From positions 1-64,000 of the IMG/VR virus record IMGVR_UViG_3300034104_005002: a stretch of DNA of 64,000 bases. The stretch is one strand, 5' to 3'. The notes under the pieces were generated by a model, which did not search any database, was not told the origin of the DNA, and saw only the letters and a list, made by a program, of their open reading frames with translations. This DNA comes from a virus. Position numbers and translations under genes: made by a program. The stretch's first letter is position 1. Each line of letters begins with the position of its first letter. Shown here in pieces: positions 32,187 through 40,870 of the stretch.

Positions 32187-32292
32187 GAGGTCTTGTTGCG
32201 CCGACGTTATGGGGTGGGTAGCCAGAAGTATTTATATCTAATGTATTAAATTACTACAAGAGGGATCCAGTTTATTATGTAATAAGTGGTGA

Positions 32293-32736
32293 TTACCGTA
32301 CTTGAGGAGTCTCCTTTTTTTTACCCAAAGAATATTTTTCAACCAAATTCCAGTTCGTTTTATCCGCAAAAGAAATAATTTTTATCTGGTTTAATGGCGC
32401 TCGATCCTCCACCTGTGCAGGGTTTTTGATTTTTACGAGACCCCACTGCTCCAAAAGCGCCGAAATCGTGTGAAGCCTTTCCAAATCGTTTACAGTGATT
32501 GTGGCCTGACGATTATCCAGTGCAAACCCAAATTTATAATGAATAATATAATATTTTGCAGATTTATATAAAATATGTGCCGTCTGAAAAAGCTCTTTCT
32601 TATACCTAGAAGCCACCCCAATTCGGGTTAGTGTTTCTTTTGCAAGTAGAAAAGAATCTGGAGTTTCCAGTTCTACTTCTACCATAAGGTCTGGACTCCA
32701 ACGCACATATTGTCCATCCATTTCATAATTAGCCAT
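32293..32736 (-). CDS. regA: RegA-like translational repressor
   Basis: Product of 147 aa (T4 RegA 122). Similar blocks are LETPDSFLLAKETLTRIGVA, FQTAHILYKSAKYYIIHYKF, and LLEQWGLVKI. RegA binds mRNA around early start codons and blocks initiation. It follows the clamp and clamp-loader genes, as in T4 (44-62-regA), though here two small internal-type genes intervene. Confidence 0.92.
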   Translation of the reverse strand: MANYEMDGQYVRWSPDLMVEVELETPDSFLLAKETLTRIGVASRYKKELFQTAHILYKSAKYYIIHYKFGFALDNRQATITVNDLERLHTISALLEQWGLVKIKNPAQVEDRAPLNQIKIISFADKTNWNLVEKYSLGKKKETPQVR

Positions 32737-32767
32737 AAAAATTCCTCAAAATAAAGTAATTATCAAT

Positions 32768-32774
32768 TATTTAG
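32768..32774 (-). promoter_or_regulatory. Late promoter-like CTAAATA
   Basis: 31 nt before regA. Confidence 0.4.
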
Positions 32775-32776
32775 TT

Positions 32777-32881
32777 TTAACGTAATGCAACTCTCGCCTG
32801 TCTTGCTCTCCGTTCCGGATCAGTTGTCGAATCTACATCCATTCTTCCCGGCTTAAGGGCCGCTTTTTTTTGTGGAGTCAT
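32777..32881 (-). CDS. Tiny basic protein (34 aa)
   Basis: ATG 32881 overlaps the preceding TGA. MTPQKKAALKPGRMDVD...; Arg-rich C-terminus. Probably translated with the 155-aa internal-type protein. Function unknown. Confidence 0.55.
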   Translation of the reverse strand: MTPQKKAALKPGRMDVDSTTDPERRARQARVALR

Positions 32882-33348
32882 CACCATTCCAGATTTTTTG
32901 GAGATCTGCCGGATTGACCTTTACGAAATCTTATTTGTCCACTACCAGTCACCTCATCTAAAATACCATCGCGCCATTCTTCCGACATGTTTGCCATAAT
33001 TACACCAGCGTCCTCATAAGAATCACAGAACCCTTCAGAGACAAGATACTCGGAAACGATGTCGTAGAGGTCTAATTCTTCATTATAGGGGCCACCAACA
33101 TGTCTCATAGTACCAAAAGCACTTTTAGCACCCTTTTCTTTTTTCTCTCCCCTTCCAGCTTTATGATACGATCTACGTTCACTAGTTTGATCGCCAACAG
33201 GCATTACTAAATTTCCTTCTTTATTCCTTTTTCTAATTTTCTGAAGAGGAGTTAGACCTTCATCAGCTTTTGCCTCAGAAAGAGTTTTCTCGGCATAAAC
33301 CTCGTTGCGATAAATTTCGTTTATCTGCATTAAAATTTTGGGGTCCAT
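32881..33348 (-). CDS. Internal-type protein with YLVSEGF motif (155 aa)
   Basis: The N-terminus MDPKILMQINEIYRNEVYAE parallels that of 35797-36600. The motif LYDIVSEYLVSEGFCDSYED, then VIMANMSEEWRDGI, is nearly identical in 35797-36600 and has weaker versions in 11473, 22569 and 25123. The rest is basic. A CTAAATA motif 22 nt upstream inserts a late unit inside the replication operon. Probably head-associated; unproven. Confidence 0.65.
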   Translation of the reverse strand: MDPKILMQINEIYRNEVYAEKTLSEAKADEGLTPLQKIRKRNKEGNLVMPVGDQTSERRSYHKAGRGEKKEKGAKSAFGTMRHVGGPYNEELDLYDIVSEYLVSEGFCDSYEDAGVIMANMSEEWRDGILDEVTGSGQIRFRKGQSGRSPKNLEW

Positions 33349-33370
33349 TTTTAAATAGTAAATTATTAAC

Positions 33371-33377
33371 TATTTAG
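33371..33377 (-). promoter_or_regulatory. Late promoter-like CTAAATA
   Basis: Overlaps the gene 62 stop, 22 nt before the 155-aa gene. Confidence 0.45.
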
Positions 33378-33748
33378 ATCCCGCCAACATTTAACTTCTC
33401 TTTGATATAATCAATCTGTTCTTTGGATAATAGTTTCAATGCCTCGATTGCCTTTTCATTATTATAACCATAATAAGACTTAACTAATTCTAGATCTTCT
33501 AATGAATTCTTTTTTAAATAATTAGAAAATCTTTTTCTTTTAGGAACTGCATAGAGAAGAAACTTGTATTGCATTTCCTTGTCCATCGTGAACCTTTCAT
33601 TCAGCTCACTTGCAAAAAGAGCCGTATCGATATTTCCTGATAACATTCGATTGACAATAAAGGCTGGATATTGATTGGGATTATCAACCTCTTCTAATAA
33701 GTTTTTCTTGCTAAAATAAATTGAATTCAGCCAGTCTTTTAATTCCAT
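33374..33748 (-). CDS. 62: Clamp-loader small subunit, gp62-like
   Basis: Product of 124 aa; MELKDWLNSI..., VNRMLSGNIDTALFASELN and YYGYNNEKAIEAL match cyanophage gp62 as I recall it. Works with gp44 to load the gp45 clamp. Start overlaps the gene 44 end by 10 bp, typical of the 44-62 pair. Confidence 0.9.
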   Translation of the reverse strand: MELKDWLNSIYFSKKNLLEEVDNPNQYPAFIVNRMLSGNIDTALFASELNERFTMDKEMQYKFLLYAVPKRKRFSNYLKKNSLEDLELVKSYYGYNNEKAIEALKLLSKEQIDYIKEKLNVGGI

Positions 33749-34671
33749 TCACACTCGACCATCAATTTAATAAAACAGGCAATCAGATTAATTTCATTAT
33801 CCACAACATTCTTACTCATATGATCATGAATAATCAAAATGGCCTGTGGAATTGAAGGCTTGGGCATAACATTCTCTAGACCATCAAAGACCTTTCTTAG
33901 GATAACATTTGGATCACTGTCTAGGTTATTAATCACCCACTTTCGAGTTTCTGTAAAGTTTTTCTCTTTAAGATACTTATAAAGATCAGAAATCTTGACA
34001 TCAGAAGACTGGGCCAGAACAGAAGAATCAATCACACCAGAATTAGAATATTTCTGAAGGACATTCAGAACTCGTCTAAAATCTGGAAAATGTTTAATCA
34101 GAAGTTTGACAATAATCTTATCATCTTCACATTTAATTCCTTCTTGATCTAGGATATAAAGAATTCGATCATTAAACTGCTTGGCTAGAGCAGGCCTTTC
34201 TTTTGAAGGAATTGTGAAATCAATTACCGGGCATCTTGATTGCAGGGCCGGGTCAATTCGGTTTTTATAATTACAGGTAAACACAAAGGAACAATTAGAC
34301 TGTAGATCCTCAATAATGGCCCTGAGAGCCAGTTGAGAATCATTGGTCAGATTATCTCCCTCGTCAATCAGAAGAATCTTCTTTCCAGAAGAACAGAGTG
34401 AAACCGTAGAGGCGTAATTCTTGACCTTATTACGAATCACATCAATGGATCTTTCATCAGAGCCATTAATAATCAAAAAGTCTCGGTCAAGACTTTTTGC
34501 AAGAGCCTTAATTACATTTGTTTTTCCAATTCCTGGCGGACCAGAAAGAATCATGTTCGGAACATTTCCTGATTGTTCGATCTCAAGAAAGACTTTTTTA
34601 ATAGATTGTGGGAGAATACATTCCTCCACATTTTTAGAAGCATATTTTTCGACAAAAAGGAAATTACTCAT
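33739..34671 (-). CDS. 44: Clamp-loader large subunit, gp44-like AAA+ ATPase
   Basis: Product of 310 aa. Walker A is SGPPGIGKTNV, Walker B ILLIDEGDNL, sensor FTCNYKNRIDPALQSRCPV with the SRC arginine finger. Loads gp45. Lies 6 bp after gene 45. Confidence 0.95.
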   Translation of the reverse strand: MSNFLFVEKYASKNVEECILPQSIKKVFLEIEQSGNVPNMILSGPPGIGKTNVIKALAKSLDRDFLIINGSDERSIDVIRNKVKNYASTVSLCSSGKKILLIDEGDNLTNDSQLALRAIIEDLQSNCSFVFTCNYKNRIDPALQSRCPVIDFTIPSKERPALAKQFNDRILYILDQEGIKCEDDKIIVKLLIKHFPDFRRVLNVLQKYSNSGVIDSSVLAQSSDVKISDLYKYLKEKNFTETRKWVINNLDSDPNVILRKVFDGLENVMPKPSIPQAILIIHDHMSKNVVDNEINLIACFIKLMVECEWN

Positions 34672-34677
34672 AATAAA

Positions 34678-35343
34678 TTATTCAAAGGTGGAATCAGGCT
34701 CCATTGCAACCCAATATGTCAATGGAATTTTTTTGTTTGTAAACTTGGAAATACCCTTCCTTGAAATCACCACATCATAAGACCCTGGATAGAACTGCAG
34801 ATTCTCATTTTTGATGTGCATACAGAACTTTTCGGTGGTTGATCCAACTTCAATAGAATATTCATTTGAGGTGTCGTTCTTTTTATCGTGAACGATCAAT
34901 TGAATAGTCTCTCCATCACCAACCACCGAGAGGTCATCCAAGGAATAAATCTGCCTGGCCTTTACAATCTTATCAAGAAAGGCCTGTTCCATAATGAAGC
35001 AAATGTCCTGAGAAGGCATTTTGATTTGCTTGTCTGGAAGATTTGGAATTGTTGAAAGACTTGCATAAAAATACTTGATCTTTCTTTTTCCTTCACTTAG
35101 AACGACGTACTTATCACTAGAAAAATCTAGATCTGGATCATCTAAGAGATTAAAGCTATTGAGAAATTGATTGAGATTGTAAATTCCAAATTCCTTTTCA
35201 AATTTCTCTGGGATGGTTGCTTCTCCATAAACGGCCCTGGATCCTTTAACTGTTTTTAGAGAATTTCCGGGTTTAATATGAATTGATTGACTGATTGATG
35301 CGAAGTTCTTTAGAAGAGCAAGAGTTTCTGGTGAAAGTTTCAT
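34678..35343 (-). CDS. 45: Sliding clamp, gp45-like
   Basis: Product of 221 aa (T4 gp45 228). The order 45-44-62-regA and blocks MKLSPETLALLKNFASI, LDDPDLDFS and the C-terminal YWVAMEPDSTFE identify the clamp. It tethers gp43 and, in T4, also activates late transcription with gp55. Its ATG overlaps the upstream TGA. Confidence 0.93.
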   Translation of the reverse strand: MKLSPETLALLKNFASISQSIHIKPGNSLKTVKGSRAVYGEATIPEKFEKEFGIYNLNQFLNSFNLLDDPDLDFSSDKYVVLSEGKRKIKYFYASLSTIPNLPDKQIKMPSQDICFIMEQAFLDKIVKARQIYSLDDLSVVGDGETIQLIVHDKKNDTSNEYSIEVGSTTEKFCMHIKNENLQFYPGSYDVVISRKGISKFTNKKIPLTYWVAMEPDSTFE

Positions 35344-35627
35344 TTATTTTCAATTAGGTCAAGATGATTAATAAGAAGCATAGTATAATGTAGAACCTTA
35401 AAGAGATCTGCTCGGGGAGTTCCCTTGCAATCATATCTGTCGATATATTTTGTGACATTTCCAGCGCAGAATCCTTCTCTTCGGGAATACTTAATTTTAT
35501 CTATTGTTTGATCATTACTCCCAGAAGACCTATCAACATAATGTTGATTATATGTAGTTTTCAGATATTCTTCTAGTTGTTTGAGAATCCTGTCCTCATT
35601 ATATTTCCAAAAGTGTTCGTTACTCAT
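35340..35627 (-). CDS. DUF3310-like small protein (95 aa)
   Basis: The region FCAGNVTKYIDRYDCKGT, followed by DLFKVLHYTMLLI, resembles DUF3310 (nucleotide-kinase-like) proteins that are common in phages. First gene of the 45-44-62 operon; coupled to gene 45 by a 4-bp overlap. Function not known. Confidence 0.6.
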   Translation of the reverse strand: MSNEHFWKYNEDRILKQLEEYLKTTYNQHYVDRSSGSNDQTIDKIKYSRREGFCAGNVTKYIDRYDCKGTPRADLFKVLHYTMLLINHLDLIENK

Positions 35628-35640
35628 AATATTACAATAA

Positions 35641-35672
35641 AAAATCGGCTCTCTTGTGGGAGAGAACCGATT
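35641..35672 (-). terminator. Terminator hairpin before the clamp operon
   Basis: Minus strand AATCGG-TT-CTCTC / GAGAG-CCGATT with a six-base loop and T-run. Its 5' arm overlaps the -10 element at 35670-35675, so only readthrough transcripts can fold it fully. Confidence 0.65.
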
Positions 35673-35699
35673 TTAGCACGTTAATGGGGAATTTGTCAA
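35670..35699 (-). promoter_or_regulatory. Sigma-70 promoter of the clamp operon
   Basis: Minus strand TTGACA (35699-35694), 18 bp, TAAAAT (35675-35670). Drives the 95-aa gene, 45, 44 and 62. Confidence 0.75.
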
Positions 35700-35800
35700 G
35701 TAGTCAGGAGATCAGGGCACCTAGGGCCGTGTTTTTTACAAAGTATCGCATCTGGTGTTTGTGCATAATTTTCTTCTATTAAGAAGTTTATTGGGTTCAT
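35696..35800 (-). CDS. Tiny protein (34 aa)
   Basis: ATG 35800 overlaps the TGA of the 267-aa gene; MNPINFLIEENYAQ..., with CKKHGPRC as a possible Cys/His cluster. Its end overlaps the -35 of the clamp promoter. Accepted on coupling only. Confidence 0.5.
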   Translation of the reverse strand: MNPINFLIEENYAQTPDAILCKKHGPRCPDLLTT

Positions 35801-36600
35801 CGACCACTTGCTCTACGACGACGGGCGCGATAGTTTGTTGGAACTGTTCTATATCCAGACAAAGAGTTTGTTGATACTGTTTCTACATCATCATTACCAT
35901 CATAATCATGTTTCACTTCAACATTCTTTTCAGCATTCATGCGTTCTACACTTGCTTTTGCTTGTTTAGTTGCTCCTGAGCCATATTGATATGGATTTTT
36001 ATGTCCTTCCTTACCCATATCACGTCTAACGCCAGTTTCTACTCTATCTTGCCATTTTGGTTTTTTATATATGGTTGAACCTCCACGCCTTACCTGACGA
36101 ATATCATTCCCAGTGATTCTATTTCCAAGAGATCTTTGAGAACCTTTAACTGCTTCATCAAGAACCTCTTCAACAATGCCTTCGCGCCATTCTTCGGACA
36201 TGTTAGCCATAATTACATCAGCGTCTTCGTAAGAATCACAGAAGCCTTCTGACACCAGATATTCAGAGACTAGATCATATAGGTCTAGTTCTTCTTTTTG
36301 CTCTTTTCTTTTATTATTCTCCACTTTGCTAGGATTATGAACTCTAGCGGGTCCAGCATTTTTCATCAGTAGTGGATTTTTAGAGGATTTTATAATTCTT
36401 TTTGGCGCTTCTTCATCAAGAGCACTTAAATAAGCCTTATAAAGTTCTTCATCACTGTATTGATCAAGATCGTAACCCTCTTCAATAAGGGCCTCAACCC
36501 ATTCTTCAATGGAAAGCATTTCTTCTTCAGAAAGGGTTTCTTCATTATAAACACCGTGGCGATAAGCCTCGTTCAAAAGTGCGAGAGTATTTGGATTCAT
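35797..36600 (-). CDS. Internal-type protein with YLVSEGF motif (267 aa)
   Basis: MNPNTLALLNEAYRHGVYNE start, an acidic EEWVEALIEEGYDLDQYSDEEL segment, then LYDLVSEYLVSEGFCDSYED and MSEEWREGIV, and a basic Arg/Lys tail. Shares the motif nearly exactly with 32881-33348. CTAAATA 24 nt upstream. Head-associated role inferred. Confidence 0.65.
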   Translation of the reverse strand: MNPNTLALLNEAYRHGVYNEETLSEEEMLSIEEWVEALIEEGYDLDQYSDEELYKAYLSALDEEAPKRIIKSSKNPLLMKNAGPARVHNPSKVENNKRKEQKEELDLYDLVSEYLVSEGFCDSYEDADVIMANMSEEWREGIVEEVLDEAVKGSQRSLGNRITGNDIRQVRRGGSTIYKKPKWQDRVETGVRRDMGKEGHKNPYQYGSGATKQAKASVERMNAEKNVEVKHDYDGNDDVETVSTNSLSGYRTVPTNYRARRRRASGR

Positions 36601-36624
36601 TTGTAAATTACTAAAACTATTAAG

Positions 36625-36631
36625 TATTTAG
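36625..36631 (-). promoter_or_regulatory. Late promoter-like CTAAATA
   Basis: 24 nt before the 267-aa gene; lies at the end of gene 46. Confidence 0.45.
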
Positions 36632-38343
36632 GAAATGTCCTCTTTAAAAGTAAAATGTCCTCTCTTTTCAAACTTAATAATTTTATCGAACTTACTGTCC
36701 AAATTATCCCTATGTGAAATCATAAAGATATTCTTGTTCTTCATGTCTTGGCGAATAATATTCAAAAATAATGAAATTCCCTCAGCATCCATCGAGCCAT
36801 CTAGGATTTCATCGAGAATCAAGAGGTTCGTGTTGACCGAGTTCTTAAGAGCCGCAACACTCATAAGACCAAAGGTAAGGGCCAGATTGATCCGTTGCTT
36901 TTGTCCTTCTGAGAAATTACCATAAGAAAAGTTCTCAAAAGTGGGAGTTAAAATAGTCTCATTAAATTCCCCGTCTAAAGTAAAATTCACATAAAGCTCC
37001 ATCATCTTCAGATATTCATTGATCTTTTGATTAATCAAAGGAAGATATTTATTGATAATTACGGTCTTAACCCCGCCATCTTTAAGAATATTTCCAACAA
37101 ACTCATAGTATTCTGAGGCTTCTTTGGTCTGAATAATTTCATTCTTGACTGCATGAAGCTCTTCATAAAAGAATTCTAATTTGGCATTTTCTTCTTGTAG
37201 ATCATCAACTTTTTGTAAGTCATTAATCTCATTTTGAATCTCGGAGATCAGTCCAGAATATTGATTCATTCTTGATTGATTCTGAGAAATTGTCTGATTT
37301 AAAGAACTAATCTCCTGAGAAATCTCAAGAAACTTCTTTTCCTTTCTCTGTTCAGATCGAATCGTATTCAAAAGATCCGAATAACCAGAAGATACTTCTT
37401 CAATAGTTTCTTCGGATTCTTTGAGTCTTTTTTCTTTAATCTCTGATGAGATATCCTGAGAACAAGTCGGACAAACATCATTATGTTCAAAGACGGAATG
37501 GTTCTCTTTTAATGATTCAATTCTTTGAGAAATCTTTCCTTTAAGAGATCCGAGTTTTTTTAGCTGGGCAGAGGCCTTGGAATAATCCTGCAATTTATCC
37601 TGAAGTGTTTTGACTTCTTCTTCGTGTTCTTTGGTCTGAGTAAATAATTCCGAAATAAGATCCTGATACTTTTTAATCTTGTCTTTTTTATCCTGAAGAT
37701 TCGCAGAGTCCTTTTGTTTGATCTGTTCAATAAACTGCTTTTGAAGTTCTAGCTTTTCTTCAAGCCCAACTTCCTTAACGCGAAGTAGCTTGATGGCATC
37801 TCTAGAGGCCTTTATGTTGTCTTTAACCAACACGTTCATTGAAGAGAATACTTTTATGTCAAGAAGCTCTTCTATAATTTCTCTTCTGTCCCCGGTGGTG
37901 AGCTGCATGAAAGGAATAAAGTTTGATGTCCCAAGAACAATGATCTGGGTAAACGTCTTAAAGTTCATCCTTAGGACATTTTGCTCAAACCATTTTTGCT
38001 GCTCAATTACTGATGAATGTTGATCAAGCAGTTCGCCATTTTTATAAATCTCAAACACAGCCGGGGCCAGACCTCTTACAACTTTCCATTCGGTTTTATT
38101 GATTTGAAATTCCAGTTCTGCAACACAATCTTTTTTGTTTATATTATTAATTAGTTGCGGGAGATTTACTTGTCTATAGGCCTTTTTAAATAAGCAAAAA
38201 GTTAATATGTCTGCTATGGTTGATTTTGATACACCATTAGCTCCCCTTATGAGAGTTAAATGATCAGCATTTAACTCATATTCAAGAAAAGAATTTCCAA
38301 TAGAAAGAAAATTCTTGGCTCTGGCTTTTTTAAAGATCAGCAT
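36628..38343 (-). CDS. 46: Recombination nuclease ATPase subunit, gp46 (Rad50/SbcC-like)
   Basis: Product of 571 aa. Walker A is GANGVSKST, with Ser in place of the usual Gly before Lys. Coiled coils flank a zinc hook CPTC (about residue 292), the signature region FSEGQKQRINLALTFG follows, and Walker B is LLILDEILDG. Partner of gp47 in end resection. Overlaps the 90-aa gene by 14 bp. Confidence 0.95.
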   Translation of the reverse strand: MLIFKKARAKNFLSIGNSFLEYELNADHLTLIRGANGVSKSTIADILTFCLFKKAYRQVNLPQLINNINKKDCVAELEFQINKTEWKVVRGLAPAVFEIYKNGELLDQHSSVIEQQKWFEQNVLRMNFKTFTQIIVLGTSNFIPFMQLTTGDRREIIEELLDIKVFSSMNVLVKDNIKASRDAIKLLRVKEVGLEEKLELQKQFIEQIKQKDSANLQDKKDKIKKYQDLISELFTQTKEHEEEVKTLQDKLQDYSKASAQLKKLGSLKGKISQRIESLKENHSVFEHNDVCPTCSQDISSEIKEKRLKESEETIEEVSSGYSDLLNTIRSEQRKEKKFLEISQEISSLNQTISQNQSRMNQYSGLISEIQNEINDLQKVDDLQEENAKLEFFYEELHAVKNEIIQTKEASEYYEFVGNILKDGGVKTVIINKYLPLINQKINEYLKMMELYVNFTLDGEFNETILTPTFENFSYGNFSEGQKQRINLALTFGLMSVAALKNSVNTNLLILDEILDGSMDAEGISLFLNIIRQDMKNKNIFMISHRDNLDSKFDKIIKFEKRGHFTFKEDIS

Positions 38344-38602
38344 TACTATATCCTGGTGGCACTACAAAATCATTTCGACTAATTTTAGTATACTTAAATC
38401 CGACTAGTTTACAGGTTTTTATGAGAAGTTCCTCTTCATATTCTGCGATTCCTAGATTATCCACATCCATTTCTTCAAGCATCATCATGTAACGATGAGC
38501 ATCATCAAAATCCTCAAAGAATAAAATAACCTTTTCGTCCAATTCATTAATAACCGAAAAGGCTCCTTTTTCTCGACCCTCAGTAGAAACGATAACGTAC
38601 AT
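38330..38602 (-). CDS. DUF3110-like protein (90 aa)
   Basis: ILFFEDFDDAHRYMMMLEEMD and EELLIKTCKLVGFKY resemble DUF3110, a family known from cyanobacteria and cyanophages. It lies between 46 and 47, a position I recall for such genes in cyanophages. Function unknown; useful as a host clue. Confidence 0.65.
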   Translation of the reverse strand: MYVIVSTEGREKGAFSVINELDEKVILFFEDFDDAHRYMMMLEEMDVDNLGIAEYEEELLIKTCKLVGFKYTKISRNDFVVPPGYSNADL

Positions 38603-39636
38603 CAGACAGCATCCATTGAAGAAACGTACAATTGATTAATAATATTTTTAATCTTAGATTTATCCAGAGTGATATCGCATTCATCAACATAAGAATGAAG
38701 AATACTCATAGTATCTTCTGATTCGATTTGCTCAATAGCCGAAGAATCAATAATATTCTCCAGACTTTCAATAATCTTCAGTTCAAATGGTCCTTGATCA
38801 TTGATCTTTTGAATAAATCGCTCAAAGAGCTTGACTGACTTTTTATTTCTGACCACAACCCGAACCAGCTTTCCTTCTAGGTCTTTAGGGACCCGAATTC
38901 GATCCTCATCATAAACAATCTGGTAATGAAGTTTATAAGGATTATCAACGTGATAATGCTCTAGGGTTTCCGTGTCAAGAATCGTGAAGCCTCTAACATC
39001 GTCCACATCATTGAAATATATTTCATAAGGATTTCCCAGGTAAAAGATCTTTCCATTATCAGACCGGGTGTGATAATGTCCTGAAAAAACCTTTTCAAAT
39101 TTAAAGAACGGATCAGCATCCCTAGAATCTTCCATGACATGTCCTCTATGGGCCACAAAGCCATTGAGTTCTAGATGTCCTACAGCCAGTCTACATTTGG
39201 ACTTCTCAATCGTCCGATAAACAATCTCTTCATTTTCACTTGTGATCCAGGGAATAAAGAGAACATCCAGGCCCTCAATATTAACCTCTACTGGTTCTGA
39301 ATAAACATGAATATTCGGGTATCCTTGTAAAAGAAGAGAAGGAGAATTAATACGATTAGAATTTCTTAGAAAAATATCATGATTTCCCACGATCATGTGA
39401 GTCTCATAATTTTTTAGTGGATCTAGAACAACTCTTTGAGTCCAATCAAGACCATCATATTCAATAATTCTTCGATTGTCAAAGGCATCACCCAAATGAA
39501 GAACCGTTTTAATTCCTTCTTCCTCTAAAGTGGGAAAAAAGACGTTTTTATAAAACAGCTCAAAATAATCCTGGAAGAGTTTAGATGACTTCCTCGCGCA
39601 GTAATGTGTGTCGGTAATACAAGCCACCTTAGCCAT
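38602..39636 (-). CDS. 47: Recombination nuclease subunit, gp47 (Mre11/SbcD-like)
   Basis: Product of 344 aa from ATG 39636 (MAKVACITDTHY), preferred to a start 15 bp upstream. Phosphoesterase motifs: DTHY, HLGDAFDNRR, VGNHD, VGHLELNG, SGHYHTRSD. Forms the resection nuclease with gp46. Overlaps the preceding 49-aa gene by 8 bp. Confidence 0.95.
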   Translation of the reverse strand: MAKVACITDTHYCARKSSKLFQDYFELFYKNVFFPTLEEEGIKTVLHLGDAFDNRRIIEYDGLDWTQRVVLDPLKNYETHMIVGNHDIFLRNSNRINSPSLLLQGYPNIHVYSEPVEVNIEGLDVLFIPWITSENEEIVYRTIEKSKCRLAVGHLELNGFVAHRGHVMEDSRDADPFFKFEKVFSGHYHTRSDNGKIFYLGNPYEIYFNDVDDVRGFTILDTETLEHYHVDNPYKLHYQIVYDEDRIRVPKDLEGKLVRVVVRNKKSVKLFERFIQKINDQGPFELKIIESLENIIDSSAIEQIESEDTMSILHSYVDECDITLDKSKIKNIINQLYVSSMDAV

Positions 39637-39778
39637 TGATCTCATCCTCAAAAGACTGCACCAATAGTAATAGCAGTGCCCGATCCTCAGACTTTTCTAG
39701 CTTTTCAAACAATTTTTCCATCATTACTTTTCTTTTGTCTTTTCTCACCTTAAATTGTTTAGATTCACTAAATCCCAT
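39629..39778 (-). CDS. Small charged protein between 55 and 47 (49 aa)
   Basis: ATG 39778 overlaps the gene 55 stop; end overlaps gene 47 start. Basic N-terminal half (KQFKVRKDKRKV), acidic and Leu-rich C-terminal half. The position recalls late-transcription co-activator genes near 55, but I see no gp33 match. Function unknown. Confidence 0.6.
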   Translation of the reverse strand: MGFSESKQFKVRKDKRKVMMEKLFEKLEKSEDRALLLLLVQSFEDEING

Positions 39779-40272
39779 CAGAGTCGATTCTTAAAGTGTA
39801 CATTATCACGAATAGAAGAATAATCTGAATAATTATCCATGTAGTCTCCATCATCTACCATCACTTCGCTGAAGTTCAGTCTTTCAATGATGAGAGACTT
39901 TTTCTCCGATTCTCTTTTTTCAATTTTAATTCTTCTTAAGAAAGCATAGTAAGTAATTTGAGTAAAATAAGCAAAGGGGTTGGTTGATTTTTCTGGATCA
40001 AAGTTGAGAATATACCTAGACATATTTTCAACAGCATCAGAAATTAGTTCTTCTTTGTAAGAATAATTTGCATAATTTCCTTGAAAACCAAATCGGGTGG
40101 CTATTTGTAAAAAACATTCTCCGATATATCTGGGAATTTGTGGTCTTTGTTCTCCTTTTTCTTTGGCAGTTGCACAGTCTAATTTATACTGAACCAAAGC
40201 ATCTAGAAACTCTTTATTATTTACATAATGAACTGGTCTTTTCTTTTTTGTCATTAATGATGTTGTAATCAT
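39778..40272 (-). CDS. 55: Late-transcription sigma factor, gp55-like
   Basis: Product of 164 aa from ATG 40272 (another start at 40254 is possible). The sigma-2-like region SYKEELISDAVENMSRYI, then PFAYFTQITYYAFLRRIK, is clear. In T4 this factor directs RNA polymerase to TATAAATA, which fits the CTAAATA/TATAAATA motifs here. A TTGACA-17-TACAAT promoter is 28 bp upstream. Confidence 0.92.
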   Translation of the reverse strand: MITTSLMTKKKRPVHYVNNKEFLDALVQYKLDCATAKEKGEQRPQIPRYIGECFLQIATRFGFQGNYANYSYKEELISDAVENMSRYILNFDPEKSTNPFAYFTQITYYAFLRRIKIEKRESEKKSLIIERLNFSEVMVDDGDYMDNYSDYSSIRDNVHFKNRL

Positions 40273-40299
40273 ATTAGCTCTTAACTGATATTTATCCAA

Positions 40300-40328
40300 A
40301 TTGTAGCATGAAAAGCAACTTCTGTCAA
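40300..40328 (-). promoter_or_regulatory. Sigma-70 promoter of gene 55
   Basis: Minus strand TTGACA (40328-40323), 17 bp, TACAAT (40305-40300). Should drive 55, the 49-aa gene, 47, the DUF3110-like gene and 46. Confidence 0.8.
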
Positions 40329-40351
40329 GCCCCCTAAATAAGACAAGATGC

Positions 40352-40741
40352 ATGGGACAGATGGAGTTTTCAGCAACTATTAAGCTAATTTCCGGAGAAG
40401 AGATTTTTGCTAAAGTAACTCCGTGTGAAGAGGACAACAAAGATCTTCTTCTTCTTTATGAGCCGGTAATTATCAGTACAATTAATACAGTCAATGGTTA
40501 TGGATACAAAATTGAACCCTGGCTAAAAACTGCTGATGATGATATGTTTATTATCCAAAAAGATCGTATTATTACAATAAGTGAATGTAGAGATCAAGAT
40601 CTAATTTCTTATCATGAAAAATTCATTAGACAAAAGAACAAATTGAGTTATTCTAATCCTTATGAAGAGAAATTAGGAAAAGAACAGGGTTATGTTGATA
40701 CAGTAAAAGAGATGAGAGAGAAACTAGAGAAACTTCTTTAA
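40352..40741 (+). CDS. Conserved Sm-like phage protein (129 aa)
   Basis: ATIKLISGEEIFAKVTPCEED, YEPVIIS, IEPWLK and MFIIQKDRIITISE give a strand pattern like LSm proteins and parallel the 83-aa protein at 31879. ATG 40352 is listed; ATG 40361 (MEFSATIK) is an alternative. Divergent from gene 55, with no convincing promoter of its own apart from a CTAAATA 13 nt before the start. Confidence 0.65.
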   Translation: MGQMEFSATIKLISGEEIFAKVTPCEEDNKDLLLLYEPVIISTINTVNGYGYKIEPWLKTADDDMFIIQKDRIITISECRDQDLISYHEKFIRQKNKLSYSNPYEEKLGKEQGYVDTVKEMREKLEKLL

Positions 40742-40799
40742 ATCTTTATTGTTTATTAATTAATATAGAATATAGCTCCCGCATCTTCGGAACAAACCA

Positions 40800-40828
40800 A
40801 CTCTACTAGAAGTCCAAATAAAAGTCAA
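40800..40828 (-). promoter_or_regulatory. Leftward promoter-like pair, copy 1
   Basis: TTGACT (40828-40823), 17 bp, TAGAGT (40805-40800). Would read antisense to the 129-aa gene and on toward gene 55. Confidence 0.45.
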
Positions 40829-40870
40829 GTGCCTATGTGACAATCTCTAGACTGTCATAATACAAAGCAT

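Noticed and set aside
40273-40440. N-terminal extension of gene 55
   Set aside because: It would run through the -10 and -35 of a good promoter and has no family similarity; ATG 40272 is used.
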